A stretch of DNA of 64,000 nucleotides from Chaetomium olivaceum (Eukaryota; Ascomycota; Sordariomycetes; Sordariales; Chaetomiaceae): positions 1-64,000 of the forward strand of contig JAYWVB010000055.1 of the NCBI GenBank assembly GCA_039881045.1. Direction: 5' to 3'. The stretch's first letter is position 1; every line of letters begins with the position of its first letter. Shown piece by piece: positions 34,501 to 48,391 of this stretch. The notes under the pieces were generated by a model. That model saw nothing but the letters and a program-made list of their open reading frames with translations. It made no database searches and was not told where the DNA came from. Position numbers and translations under genes: made by a program.

Positions 34501-37500
34501 AGATCGATCCACCACGGAGAAAATCAATCAACAAACGATCTCTTTGGAACATGCGGAGAAATGCTACCTTCATTACTGAAGCGTGAGAGCAGACCAGGTC
34601 TTCGTCTGCCCCGGTTGTCCAGGTTTCCCCGGGCTGGGGTTGACAGATGACAGACAGCCTGCCCGTCCGAAACCCTGCCGCCGGTTCCCATGGGTCGTCG
34701 GGTCTGGGCGGCGGGGAGGAAGGGAAAGAAAAAAAAAAAAAAGAAAAAAAAGAACTAAGAAAAACGAGCAACATTGTCGATTGCGGAGACGGACGGCAAG
34801 CTGCGCCGAACCAACTGGACCAGTCTGGCCCAGCGCCTCCCCCCCGCTCCCCTTCAAAACGGGAGAAGGTGCACCGGAGAAGGCGAGAGTTTGGGCGAGG
34901 TGGAACTGTGGACGGACGGGCTGCAACGTGCCGTTGGACCAAACTCGGCGTTGGTTTGAACGATGTTCTTAATGGCGTCAGCTATACGTTCGTCGTCGCG
35001 GTCGAGATTCCGGGGGTTACAATGACGATTCCGCCCCCCGCCGGGGGATTCCCCGGTTTTTGCAGGCAAACGAAGGAAGGGGGTAAACAATCGATTCCGA
35101 CAGTTCTCGGGTTACGCTTGGGAGACGGGAGTTTTTGGCTCTCCCGGTTTTAGTAGGGTTCCCGGGAAGAATATGATTGTGAAACTCATTGGGGAGATGG
35201 GTAACTCAAAACTCGGGACAACTGCCGCAAATATTGAAGCACGGACGACAACTTTCAACCCGGTTGATATCATAACCGTAACCTGGGTGTAGGTCAACAT
35301 GAGTTGCCTTTGCAGCTGCATATAAACCGTTTACTTTGGTTATCAGGTACACCTCTCTCTGCCTCTGCTGCGAGATCGCAGGGGGGGAAACACCGAGTTG
35401 CAGGAAGGGTGCAGATTGCCCGAGTTATGTTCCTGCAGGAATATCATCGATGCACCTAGTCGGTGATAGTTTCACGCGCGCCGGGTAGTGTCACAGAAAG
35501 AATGAGGGCTGTGGAGTGTGGGCAGTACAGCAAAAGAAAAGAGAGAAAATGACAACAACTTACAGACAAGAGGCGGAAGAGACAACTCGTTTTGAGTGTA
35601 AAAGGGACCACACCTTCTCCTCCCTAACTATCTTAGCATTCCATTGTTCTTGACATTAACTACTACTTGTCTGCGAGACAGACGGCTGGGGGTCTGAATC
35701 GACATCGGGCACCGGTCTCGGAACCGCACACAGAGTCCCGCCACCCGGGGAAGACCGCATTCCCCGAAGGAGCCGTTCCGGGACCCAGGCTGTGCCACCG
35801 CACAGGGGGAGAGGATCCGGTGAAGCTAAGCCCGGGGCCGGGCTAAACTGGCCGGATGACGGGGCTGAACGACGGGACCTTCCTTCTTGAGAATGTGGCG
35901 TTTGGCTCGGCGTCTGATTAAGGTTCCGGGCCTGTCCATTGATGGTCCTTGGCCGGCGTGGGAGGGTAGGCTGACGTTGCGCCTGGCGCGGAGGACCTTG
36001 CGATCTGGCGTTTTCCCTCGCTGCACGGCTCGCATCATGCCAGATCCGCAGAGGAGCGAAGGACCCTGGATCCCCGAGCGCTTTTCGAGGCGGCGGGAAG
36101 ATGTGATGAGGATAGTTCTAGGAATTGCCGGGCCTGCGACACTCCGAAAAGTATGTATCTGGTTAGCCGAGGAGGCTCTTCTGGTGGCGAAGGACCCGGC
36201 CGTCAGGGCGTACTCTCTTCTTCGCGAAAAAAGGAGCCTCACCAAATCTGCGTTATATTGAACTGCAGGGCCAGCCGCCCATTTCATTTATACCATGATA
36301 TTTTTGGTGCTTGCGGCAAGGGGCGACCGGGTCACTTTGACCTTCCCGCCGCGGAACGTAAATTAGTCCTCAGCGTGGCGCTGAACACAAAGATATTGTT
36401 CAGCATGCGGGACGGCAGCGGATTGAAGCGCGCGAGAGTTGCTTCCCGGATTCGCAGTGTCGGTTTTGTATTGCCGGGCTCGAGCCATGCGGGCGGGTTT
36501 ATTTGCCCCATAAGCAATTTGGAATTCTCGAGACGGCGAGGGAAGAAGGGAGAGGAGGCCCCGTTTCGTGCAGACGCCCTACGATTAACCGGACCCGGAT
36601 GTGGCCTGGATGTAACCTCGAGTATTGGCGGGCCTTCGACGGTCTGGAAGCGGTGCGACCTCGATATACACATGATGCACTTTTACCGGTTGCTTTCAAG
36701 ACACATGTGTTGAGCCAACAAACCAAGTGTTAGTCGACGGCCCCGTGAGGGCTTGATCGATGGCGGTGGTTAAAAGTCTTAAGGTACAAGAAGGGGGTCG
36801 TCCATTGCTAGCGACAGCCCGCATCTTGGCTCCGTGCTGTCGTTACATCAACGCATTTTAAATTGTGGAAGATTTAGAGCAGTCATGGGGCCGAAACCTC
36901 CTCGTAGTGACCGAGGAGCATGATACCAAACGGCTGTCTGGGAGAGACATGCCACGGTGCGGGAGCCGAAAATCCTGGAGCCAGAGGAGTGTAAAAATGA
37001 TGGCGTACCCGGCCACGAGCCGGCATATGGTCGTCGTTGGAGACTGAAACACATGGGTGTCCGGGGAATCGATCGGGAGCCAGATTTGGAAGCCTTCTAG
37101 ACGTATTTTGATCCGCGATCTGAAACGCCGGTGACAATGGAGTCCGATGTGGGCAAGCGGTGCCTGCGCGCGCAACTGCGGTCTGCAGCGCGCCGTTTTG
37201 TGATGTCGCCCGCACTCGATATGAGGTTGCACCCTGGATCGGACAATGCTGCGGGTTGACGAAGTTCGCAAAAGACGCTAGCCGGTCGGAACCAGGTTCC
37301 CCGCTAGAAGTGTCACTGTCCGTCCATCTTCACACGCCCTCGAGGACTCAGGGGGCGGTGCTGAAAGATATCATCCATGGGCAGTCGTGGCAGTCCTTTC
37401 ATGGCTCGAGCAAGCCTCGAGCCTCGGAAAAGCGGGTGGGTGAGAGTTGCATAGGGCTTAATACGTCCGTTATAAGGACATGGGGGCAAGGGTTTGCGTT

Positions 37501-40500
37501 CGACATTGGCTGGGTTCTCCGCTTCCTAGGCTGCTTTTGGCGAAGCAAGACGTTTGCACGTCTGGATTGAGCGAGAACATGCAGGAGCTTTGTCCAGTCG
37601 GAAAAGCATCCTTCTGCATTTTGTTCACACCAGAAGCTGCGAGTGAGCACCCTTGTGCGTCGACACGCGGCGAAGCGGAGCAACTAGGCACACGAGGTTG
37701 CAGACATCAACCTTTCTGCTGCTGTCCTTCCAGACGCTGCGTCTTGTTACGGGGCATCTCCTGGCAGCGAGTGTATGAGATGTCAACTTAGTTTGCGCTA
37801 ACTATCGTTGTGTTAGAGTTGGACAAACCTTTCGTTTCAAGCCGGCTCTAAATGATGGAGCTGCTCGAGCCGAAGTGAAACTTAACACCCAGCTCTTGAC
37901 GGCCCGTGAAACAAGGGATATTCCCTGATGGTGCGCGGAATGAAGGCTCTACGAAGTACCGTCTGCGAGTACAGCAGGTCTGAGAGCAAGCAGGGATCAG
38001 GACGTAACCGTTTCTCAGGGCTGTATTGTGTATTGCGTGCAAACGGGTGGCCATTTTATGGTCGTCTCTGACAGGGTTGCGAAGCTGGTGTAACGTTTTG
38101 GGCGGCGTCAGTTGCGACTTTCGCTTGCTCGGAAATATCCGAACCCAAGTCACTGGGCCTGTGAGAAGTTCCATAGCAGCCACTCGCAGCCCACTCGAGG
38201 TGATGGGTTGCCAATACGGTTGGGTTAAGCCACCAGCAGAGCGTGAGCAACAAGCTGACGAGAGGTTGCCAACGTGGGTAAACACAGTGGACAACAATAC
38301 CAGGTTCATACCGCTCACGTTTCCGGTACCGGGCGGGAAGAGGCGAGACAAGCAGTCGTCGTCGTCAGGGTTGGCTGGCCTGGGAATTCATTGCTCACTC
38401 TCGTATTTGGGCCAAGCGACCGTGACTTCATGCTCACTCAGGGTCTGAGGGGGCGAAAACGCTCTGTCAAAGCTTTGCCCTGGTTCTGCTGTGGTTATTG
38501 GACTGCCGGGAAGCGGATTGCATCGTAACGGCCCCGATCTGCAGGGAGCCATTCTGTGTCAATCACCACGGCTCTTCCAGCTCCGCGATCCGTCCAACTC
38601 GTCAAAGAAAGAGAGAATAAAAAAGGGCAATTTCCGTGGTCGGGGATGGCCGTTTGTCGATGGTGGAGTCGATTGTTTCTTAGTGTCGATTCAATGTCGT
38701 CAATCACACGAGTGGGAGCCGGGAGGGAGCGGCATGTTGCCGATTGGGAGCTCGGAAGCTAGTGCTTATTGGGGGTTGTTGTAATCGGTGGGAGTCACTC
38801 TGGAAATTGCATTGCCGAGGATTGGATGGGTGGGTGAGAGTTGAAGATGTGGTGGTGTACGAAGTGACTTCCAGGTTGCTTCGAATATCCAACAACAAAG
38901 TGCGAAGTGGGCAGGTGCAAAACTCCAAAGCAAGCTCGGCTGGAGATCAGATGACATCCACTTCCATGTTCCATGTCCACTTCTATGCTGAGTCGGGAGA
39001 TTCAGATCGAGGAATGGTTTCCTGATTGGGAAGACGAGTTGCAGCAAAGCTTTCCCCACACGATCAGCTCCTGCGACGAGTGGGGTTTGAGTGGAGAACC
39101 CTTGCTGGTTCGTCTGGACTTTCCGTTGCAAACCACGAAAAAAAAAACACACTGACCTGAAGTGCCTGAGGTGCTGAGCAAGAGCAAGAGCAAGAGCAAA
39201 CCCTTCCACGCACACACACTCCACACAACGCGACACGGTGATAATCTCCCAACTCCGAAAGCCCTGCGATATGCTGCGAGTCCTGCTCTGCCTTACCCTG
39301 CCACTCGAAAGTTCTCCAAAAAAAAAGTCGAAGGGCCGATTCAGCTTGCGCCTAGTGTAGGGACGGACTGTGCACACGGGATGGGGATATTACTATGGGC
39401 TACCCTGGCTGTTAACAGAGCTTAACGAGGGCAACGATGTGGCCGCCCGTTGGCCGTTGGCTTTTCGTTAGTTGCTGACTGACGTCCCTGTTTGGGTTGG
39501 GAACCCGCTCAACGACTTTCGCATCGACGATTTGGCTGGTGCAGCTAGTTATCGATATCCAAGATGGTGTGTGCAGCCACTGCAGCGCAGGAGCGATGAT
39601 AACTCAACCAACCGAACGTGCCAACCAGTCGCCGCCCACTCCCGGTTTGATGGGGTGCCGTAATTGGCGATCGACCTCTGCACAAGCGGCACCTGCGCCC
39701 GGATCCCCATCCCGTCCGTCTCACGTTGGCACATGGGCAACCAAGATTTGCAGAGATGGGGTTGGACCACCGCAGGACCGACCTCTCAAAGCCTCCACCG
39801 GGTTCCCGAGACATTCACTACGAAGTCCCTCTGCACGGGTCGCGGGTAGCTGCTGGATGGATAGGCCTGTCATCGCTGGTGGCGAAAACACACAAAAGCT
39901 TCGCGCAGCCTTACCGATGAGCCGATGTGTGTGACGAGATAACCATTGGATTGGGTCACCTTTCTTGCATCCAGCGTGGGACGGAGTTATCTCCGGATTG
40001 AAATGAGACGAAGAATTGGAGGTGTACATCGACGTCAGGGGATGGGATCCCAAGCAAAATGACACAAGCTCGACACAAGCTCGACACAGCAGAGCCATCA
40101 TCACCCCAACGTCGTGATGATGTCGTTCATGACTACAAGCCTGCAGGAACTGCAACAGCAAAAGACGGCGGGCACCTTGACGAGGTTGGGAGCTTGACTG
40201 CTTGATTCAAGTTCTGCGACGGTGGTGTGGAGTCAAGGTCCTCGTTTGGCAAGGGGATATGTGCATCACCAAGCCCAGCCCCTGGTCCTTGTCCCTGGTC
40301 GTCCAGGGTCCGCGTCGCTCTGACCTCTTTTTTCGAAGATTCCGCGCAGGTTCGAAAACGCTAAATCATCGGCATGGGCCGGCGGTCACAGGCTGGCACA
40401 TCCTCGACAAAGTTCGAGCTGCACCAAAGGCTGCGCGAATCGTGCCGTCGTCATGCCTTTGTGGGATTGATGACATATGATTCCATCATCAAGCCATCCG

Positions 40501-43500
40501 CTACTATGGAGCCGCCATGGCAGCCATTTGTTTCGAGTTATACGCCACCAGCTCCCTCCAACAAAACGGCTCAGGAGGTCAACGGCTATTTCCAGCCCAC
40601 CTGCGCTCTCGCGCTTGATGGAGAAATTGCCAAGCGCATGGACTTTTATACTCAGCGGCGTCAATTAATATACGAGTCGCTGCAGGAGTAACCTGCGCAG
40701 TTGCTGGCTAGGCTAGTTGTTCTTCGGACGCAGCTCTCTTGCTCCGACGAAACGCTAACATTAATTGCGATGTCGTATCAGCCCTCCATGCATGACATGG
40801 CGGAAGTCCTTCAGAGCGCCTCGAGACCAACACCAGAGCACAGGTGGCAGGTTCTATCAAGTTGGTGTGCTTCACTGGACCAACCAACCAACCTCACACG
40901 AAGCGCACCCATCTTCGCCCTCTCGGAATGCCGCTCTTGCATTAGCGGAGCATTTTTGTGTGTTCCTGAATATCTGCCATGTGCTCCTGGCCAGCCAGCT
41001 CCATGCAAGCGCTTTAACGGCGGGTTGCAAGCGTGAGCGAGAAGAAACAGTTGTGGCCTTCTGGAAGGCTGGGCAAGCAGGCACGGACACTTGTTGTCCT
41101 CGAGATCTCCATCCACGACCCGGCCCGGCCGGCGTGGTGGCCGGGATGTTGTTCGTGGCTTGCTCGCTAACACATTACCGCTTGGACTGCTCTCAGAAGG
41201 ACAAGTTAGCTCTATCTAGTCAAGCCTTGGACGCAGATCTCGCGACATCTTGTATCCTGCTTGATCTTGACCATGAAAACAAAATAACCTGTGCCACAGG
41301 TTTGATGCCTCGAACGCGCCTCGCAACTCCAACGGAGCAGGGGGGAGGCACTGGGGGAAGGCGGGGGAAAACTTCAGCCAAGGCCAGCCGAGTTACACGA
41401 GGGGGTCGGACTGATGGATACCCGGACATGGCGATGGAAAGAGAGCCGCTTCGACCAAAAGAGACGGAAAGGACCAGCTCCCAAGGCTAGAAAAGGCTTA
41501 GAGCCGACTCCTGCGTTCATGCATGCATGCAGCGCACAGACAACAGAATGCTCAGAACGGAACAGTCGGACGGTGGATCACTCAATGCCGGACAGGCCAT
41601 TGTTCGAGAAAGAGAAGGCAGCTCGCCAGCCCGGCCTTGACCGCCCTGTCACCCCAGCACGTCAGCAGCAGCAGTCCGGCGGTGGGGGAGGCTAACGTGA
41701 GAATGTGGGGGACCATCTGGCGGGATGGGAAGACCTTGAGCAATCGAGGTGAGAAAAGAAGGTTTAACCACACCAACCACGACGTACACAGTAACAAAAT
41801 AGGAGGAGGACTCGGGGCAGATTACTAGGTAGACCAAGCACATCGGCCCAAATGCGACCTCAGTCCCAGCAATTGAGCAACATGCTGCTCCGAGGACCGC
41901 GCCGTTGGCAGACATGGTGCAGGTGTCTGCGGGGAGGAGCGGAAAGAAAATCGACCCCTGGTACTGGATACCTGGTCGTTCGGAGCTTTCCCAGGCGCTA
42001 TTCCCAGTCAAGCATGGGCCATGACAGCCGGTGGACCCTCAGTGGTGCCCTTCGCTGGTGGCGCGCTCTCCAGGCCGACTTCCGGCACATTTATCCAGAA
42101 GGGTATCGCCATCTTGGCGGGTACTGGGTACCTCCCTTGCACGACAAGCCGCCTGGATGCGCAGGGCTGCTTCTCCGGTTGGAGCATTTTCGATAGTTGT
42201 CTGCTTCATGATGTCCTCTACGTTCATTCAAGGTCGGCTGCTCTCCCAACGGCGGGCTTTTTGTTATGCATACGGTGTGTGTCTGGACAATGAGGTGTGC
42301 CAACGGGAGGCCCTTTGGGACGCGGAACAGGCCTAGCCTTCCATCATCAGAGAAACGAGATTCAGGACCGCAAACGCAGCCAAGCACTTCCCGTCTGTCA
42401 GTTAACCACCGCCCGGCATGGCACCTTGACGTACCCTGGTCTGCCCTGCTCTCCCTTTCCGCACCCCTTCCCTGCACTTGGTCGGGTGGTCTACCGAAGC
42501 AATGACGGGGGTGGGTGGGAACAAGTGTTTCTGCCGTCCAGGGCCCATGACGGGTGCGCGAGCAGGCCGCGAACACCCAGGAAACCCCCCTCCCCGCCGC
42601 GCTCGCGCATCGCCGGCCACCTTGTCTGGATGCCTGGATGGAGAAGGCCCTGAGCCCTTGAACTGTCAAGGTTGAGAGGCCCGGTGTACAGGGGGCCCCT
42701 GGCGAGCCTTGTTGTTGAAAGAAACGGGCACCCCAGAAGCGTCCTGACATTATCCTCGCCGTCAATCATATCACTGGCTCTCAATTCTGTTATTGACGTC
42801 TCTTCGTTCCGGACTGGACAACGGCAACTGGCTGGGTGGCATTCCGAAGCTCCTGTGCTCCTTTTTGTCGCGACTCCGCTACAGCTTAGCATGCCGCAAG
42901 AGCTATATCAGATCTACACAGTACACAGCAGTTCCTCCCTCCCACCATTAAATTCATCCCATCCTTCGCAGTCGTCGCCTGCCCCAGAAACCAGTTCCAG
43001 TCTCTCCCGGGTCATCATCCCCTGTCTATCGGACCGCTTCCTCGGAGACAAAAGGGCTAGACTTTCCATCCACCACACGTCAGACACGGCATTACGCGCC
43101 TCGCTTGCTCTGTTCTGCAACAACCTGGCGGAGCTGCAGTGGACTCGCACCACTGTTCCCTGCCTTACCCCCTGGCCCTTGTGCAGTGCCCCTCCTTCCC
43201 GTCTCTGGCATTCAAGAGTGTCTCGCCCCCGAAGTTGTTTCCCTCAAGCACTGCTCGCGAGAGAGCCTGGTAATATTAGAAGCGCCTCGGGAAACCATTG
43301 GTGCTATTCCTGTCCCAAGTCAACAGCATCTCAGCGCCATCCTCGCCGGCTGCCCACCGTTCAGCCATCACAACCTACGCTCCGGCCTCGACATCGAGAA
43401 TCTAGTGTAAGGGGTGGGGAAGAAGCTCTTGTACGCACAAGGAAGAGCAAAGGAGTTGGACAGACACGGCTGAAAGCTCGGGGCATGCATGAGATCAGAG

Positions 43501-44210
43501 GAGTGGCGACGACATCCTGGCACTTACACCTGAAGTCCGTTGCTCGGCTCGATCCACCCACTCCGGCCTGCCTTCGACTCGCTGTCGCCCGAGGACTGCC
43601 GCAACGCAGGAGCACCTTGCATCCTGCAGACACCTAAAAAAACACCCCGCCACCAGATACGTCCTCCGCCGCCCTCCCGGCTCGCACTTGGGCGACTGTG
43701 TTCTCGACCCGGCTACTTCCCCCACAGGTGCCGGCCTGCCCCGCCCACTGAGACCGAAGCTCCCGGTGACCGGCGAGCCAGCCATAACCGGCTGCTGCGC
43801 TGCCAATACCCGGCCGACCTCAGCACCACACCTCCTGTGGACCTGCATCACCTCTGCTGTCGCTTACTTCGGTCGGTTCCTTTTACACCCACACCCCGTC
43901 ATCGAAACATCAGCCCCCCCCCCCCCCCCCCCCCACACCCCTTCACCCTCGACTCACTTGTTTAAACCACCCTCCGCCTCTCACTGTGCTAACCAACTGG
44001 TTCCTTCAGAAGCTTTTCGTGTTTCTTCCCATTACACACCTTTCATTCGTCTTCGTTCTAGCTAGAGCATCCGACAGTAGGGACCATCCCACGGGCGAAG
44101 ATAGTACTACCTGGTTACGTCTGCCGGACCCGCGGTCTGTACATGGGACCCGGCAGCCTTGTGCTTCACCATAACCCCCCTCGAGAACTTCAGCAGAATC
44201 TACCCACACG
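28522..44210. other. About 15.7 kb without a recognisable gene
   Basis: No ORF in this stretch shows a domain, signal peptide, codon bias or splice pattern like the neighbouring genes. The longest open frames (40765-41490, 42672-43637) begin at TTG and have random composition. Minor features are a doubled 18-mer TGGGCTGCACAAGCCCGA at about 31009-31044, poly-A runs near 34730-34752, and a repeated ACAAGCTCGAC near 40067. The pyrimidine-rich 42900-44200 part is probably promoter and leader of the velvet gene. No tRNA, 5S rRNA or transposon ORF found by eye. Confidence 0.5.
43914..43934. repeat. Poly-C tract, 21 bases
   Basis: Uninterrupted run of 21 C about 280 bp upstream of the velvet-gene ATG. 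Exact length is likely unreliable. Confidence 0.9.
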
Positions 44211-45615
44211 ATGATGTCCACGCTGGGACAAGGGGACTTTGAGTTGGCGGTACGGCAGCAGCCCAAGTATGCCTGTGTGGCCATCGGTAAGGGTAAAGGT
44301 AGCCCTCCTTGATGTCTTCCCCAGTTTGCCGTCTGAACTCGACCAACTGACACGATAAGCAGAGAGGAAACCGATCGATCCGCCGCCCATTGTTCAGCTC
44401 ATGGTCAACCCCAGGAAAGACCCAGGGAGGACATTCCTCCAAAACCCATACCTGATCCTGACCGCCAGGCTCATCCGCAAGGGCGACGAAGACCAGGACG
44501 AACAAACAGGGCCGAAAGAGAGCGACTTGACGGGCACGCTAGTCTCGTCTCTCTACAGTCTCAAAGACACAGACAACAGCCAAGGCGGGTTCTTCGTGTT
44601 TGGCGACTTGTCCGTCAGGAGAGTGGGCACTTACCGACTTGCCTTTATTCTCTACGAGCTCAGGCTGGCCGAGAAGGAGTGCTGGCTCCTCTCCCGCACC
44701 GTCTCCGACCCGTTCGTCGTCTACGCAACCAAGACCTTCCCCGGGCTTGCCGAGTCCACCTTCCTCACCCGATCGTTCAGCGACCAGGGCGTGCGTCTCC
44801 GCCTCCGCAAGGACTCACGCACCGTCTCCACCAAGAAACGCACCATCAGCCAAGCCGACCAGATCCGCGCCTCCCAGGGGATACACGGCTACCTCCCACA
44901 TGACACGAACCACGATCTCAGCCCCAACGGGCACTCCCCGCACCACCTCCGCCGCCTGAGCTCCCTCCATGACCAAGCCCAGCTCGACCGCTCCCGCTAC
45001 TACTCCGAATCCCCCCAGATGCGCGCCGGCGAATACACCTCCACCAGCGCCTACGGCTACACGCCCTACGACGACCAAAAGCCGCACAAACGCGCCCGCA
45101 TGGACGGCGCCTCGCCCGACAGCCCACACCCCTCATCAGCCGGCGGCGGCGGCGGCTACGAGGCCGACACCACAGCCTACCACTCGTACGCGCACCACAC
45201 CCACCACTCCGGCCCGCGCACTGTCCCCGACGCCCTCGGCTCCATCTACCCGCTCACAACAAGCGGCTACGCCGTAGCACCACAGCCCGCACTAACCAAC
45301 CTCCCCATGCCCTCCCCCTACGCCTCCATGCCGCGCCTCGACACCACCCACCTCCCACCCCACTCACCGGCGGGCGCGCCCGGATCGGCCTCGTCGACCT
45401 TCTCGCCGGGAACCACCATCGGCAGCAACAGGCGCAGCCCGCCCGGCACCGCGGGCGGTTACCCGGCGGCCTACGCGGGCCACCCCCACGCCGGCCAGGC
45501 CATGTTCACGTCGCAGCCGACTAGCCTGCCCTATCACCCCGCCGTGGCGCACGGACATCCCGGGGCAGGCGGGCTGGGGATTGCGGTCGGATTGGACTTG
45601 GACGAGCGGCATTGA
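44211..45615 (+). CDS. vosA: Velvet-domain regulator, VosA-like
   Basis: Exons 44211-44286 and 44363-45615, 442 aa. The intron (GTAAGG...AAGCAG) joins VAI to ERKPIDPPPIVQL. The velvet DNA-binding/dimerisation domain covers about residues 8-175: FELAVRQQPK, ERKPIDPPPIVQ, PGRTFLQNPYLILTARL, GTLVSSLYSLKDTDNSQGGF, FVFGDLSVRRVGTYRLAF, TFPGLAESTFLTRSFSDQGV and RLRLRKDSRTV. There is no long insertion in the domain as in VelB and no VeA-type length, so VosA (Ryp2) is the best match; VelC is the alternative. A basic cluster STKKR may be nuclear-localising. The C-terminal half is low complexity, His/Pro/Ser/Gly-rich, with a Gly5 run. VosA couples spore maturation, trehalose storage and development. It sits after a long gene-free stretch. 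Confidence 0.88.
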
Positions 45616-47145
45616 AGCAGAGGCGGCGGAGCGAGGCAGGCTTGAGACTCCCTCTCATCTATCGGGACGGCGGCTTGCTTGTTGGGCCAGAGGCGGAAAG
45701 ACGTAACCTGCCCACCTGCCTGCTTGTCTACCTTACGCAGCCGCGCTCCGTGGATATACTCATGGAAAGCGGAAAGGCTGCGCAAGACACGAAAAAAAGC
45801 ACGGCCGGTGCAGGGTGTTGAAATGATACCTGTATTTTGGCTTGCTCGAAGGTTGTTATTTACCTACCAGGTGGCTCAGTGTGGCGACGGCGGTGGTGGG
45901 TGGCGATTGGGTTGACATTCCTTTTACACACTCTCTCTCTCTTTTATCTTATCCCTCTCCATACCTACCATACCTATAACCCCTCATCACGTTTCATCGC
46001 TTTTTTTTCACGGTCGGGAGGCAGGCAAGGCATAGAGCACAGTACTCAGAGTGATATCCCCTGGAATTGGGCCGGACTGGGCCGGCTGGACTGGACTGGA
46101 CTGGATTGGGTGGTTTTTTATGTTTATTGCTTTGCTTGTTTAACCCCCCCTCCCCCCTCGCGCCCGTCTCGACTACCCCTACTACAACTACCCTACTACA
46201 CTTACCCTCTCTATCGTTATTCCCTTTTCACCACATCTTCTCCCCTCTCTTCAAACAGTGCTGCGAACCTAAAAAAACGCGACGGCGGCACGGATATATG
46301 AGATACCCTTTGGAGGGGAGGTGGCTTTGACTGCAACACAGTTCCCTAAGTGGCTGTTCTGGGATGTGTGGGCTGGTCTGGGTTAGGTTCATAGTGATAA
46401 TTTCTGTTGTTACTACATACTTCTGTGCCCGGCGTCCGTGACTGCTTTGCTGGCTTGCCTTGGGAAACGTGACTGGGATACGTATCCGACGGCGGAAAGA
46501 CCCTTCATCGATATCAGCCCCCGGCGGTGGAAAAAAATGATATGATGTAATTGGTGGGTTCTGTTTGTTCGCTCCCGTGGCCATAACGCGGTCCGTTACG
46601 GAGGGTAGAACGAAACGGGGGAGTGGAGCGTTTGACCCTGCCACAGAGGGAGATATGTTTCATGTCAAGTCGGCCGTTTCGGGGTATACTGCGACAGCCT
46701 CAGACGGAGAATTTCTGGACTGGATAGCGGCTGGTGTCGGGGAGTTTGATGCAGGCTGCCCTAGAACGCAATCGTGCCCCGACGTCGGCATTTGTCCGGT
46801 GACGCAAGCTCGCCGTCCAACATTCCTCAAACCATTCGTTACCCAACCAGTACGTTGGGCCGACGAAACCCAGTAGTCCTTTGCTCCCCTTAACCCCCAT
46901 AAATTTTTGGGCTCGTGAGTCTCTTTGCTTCAGATAGGACCCCTCGGTTCAGATGGGACACTTCGGTTCAAATCGGAGATAACCCGTTTCGGCACGTTTG
47001 CGAGATCCGAGCAGTCCAAAGATATGCATTCGTTTTTGGCGAGCTCCCGGCATCCCGCATCGCCCCCCCCCCTTCTTGACGCCCCTCCCCGGTTTACTTC
47101 TCACCACCCCCATCCAACCATCACCACCTTCCCCTTTCACATCTT
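45616..47145. other. Intergenic between convergent velvet and GH43 genes
   Basis: 3' flanks. Contains a GGACT-type mini-repeat (about 46070-46108) and CT-rich tracts at 45930-45960. No gene. Confidence 0.5.
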
Positions 47146-48391
47146 CTACCCCCACTTCGTCCCCAGCGCCTGATAGCTCGCACTCCCCACGGGCAACACA
47201 CTCCCATGCCTCAAATTCTTGGGAAACGCGCCCCTGTTACTCGCCGTCCACCCACTGTTACTCTTCGGATTGGTGCTCTCGAACGGCCTATACCCGTCCT
47301 CGCCATAAAAGTCTAGCAGCACGTGCACCTTGCCCGGGTTCGTGTTGTCCAAGTAGGCGGCGGGGCCCTCCACGCCCTGCTGGATGATGGCGGAGTCGCC
47401 GCCGGGCCGGGTCCATTGTCCGAACAGCCCTGTCTCGGAGACCTCGACGAAGACGGTCTTGCGGGTCTCGTCTTTCATGAAGCGGAGGAAGGAGGTCGAG
47501 TCGGTGCCGTTGAGGGGGAGGAAGTTCAGGTCGATGATGTTGGTCGGGTTCTTGTCGATGAGGGTCTGCGGGGCGGTGAAGGTCTTGAAGTCGCTCGTGT
47601 AGGCGTAGCGGATGCGGATGTTGGAGGGCGAGCCCGTGTGTCGGGGGTCGGAGGTCGGGTACTAGAAAGTGGGTGAGTGTTCTGCTTACATGATGGGTGT
47701 GTACGTTATGTGGTGGCTTCTCACGAATTTGGACGCCCAGTGGACCAGGTATTGCCCTATTCTTGTTAGCTTCATGCAAGCCAATTCTTATCCCAACGTC
47801 ATGCCTTTTGCGGGATCGAAAATCGCCTCTGGAGCCCAGACCATGCCGGCCGTGGCATCTTCCACGACGACGAGTCTTTCATTCCCCCAGTTGACCAAGT
47901 CAGTGCTCTCCCACACAAAGATCCCTCTCGAACCGGTCCGCTGTGCTGCATCCCATGTTGTCTGTCCAAGCGTCAGGATGCTGATGAAGCGCGATCGAAC
48001 CCCAGTGACGGCCCCCTTAAGCCCAACCCACCTTCCCAATGTTCAAGTCGGTTCCTATTATGTACCACTTCTTTCCAGCTTCGCTTCCGCCCCCCGTGAT
48101 AATCGTGGGGTCTCGAACACCCCCGGTCCCTTTGGTCGGCCTTATGACGGGTGAACCACGGTTCAGGGCCCTGAAGGAGAGAGGGTCGTTGCCATTGCTG
48201 AGGTAAAAGTATACATAGGGGTCGGCCCCGAGAAAGAACACTCCCAGGTACCCAGCCAAGTTTGGGTCAGCACGTCTGGCCACTTGACTACTATACTCCG
48301 CCACGTCGATGGCAAGCCCGGATACAAAACACGACCATAAGGAAAGAAGGGTCACAAAAAGGAGCAGCGCCCCATGTCTTATCCACGCCAT
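47146..48391 (-). CDS. Secreted glycoside hydrolase family 43 (single propeller)
   Basis: Exons (5'->3') are 48391-48032, 47961-47805, 47756-47725 and 47661-47146, 354 aa, all in phase. Signal peptide MAWIRHGALLLFVTLLSLWS. Five-bladed propeller features are AGYLGVFFLGADPYVYFYLS (N-terminal blade), GGVRDPTIITGG (the RDP Asp), GMVWAPEAIFDP (WAPE), and QGVEGPAAYLDN (candidate catalytic Glu in EGP). GH43 members are arabinofuranosidases, xylosidases or arabinanases acting on plant hemicellulose or pectin; the subfamily is not resolved. The intron at 47757-47804 is 48 nt, starts GCATGA and ends AATAG with a GCTAACA branch, a GC-AG intron. Reading through it breaks the FDPAKGQYLVHWASKF motif. The ATG at 48391 is chosen because it begins the signal peptide. 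Confidence 0.88.

Noticed and set aside
40765..41490. 241-codon open frame in the gene-free stretch
   Set aside because: No domain, mixed composition unlike neighbouring genes, begins at TTG.
42672..43637. Long open frame upstream of the velvet gene
   Set aside because: Begins at TTG, composition random, no recognisable domain; fits promoter/leader DNA.
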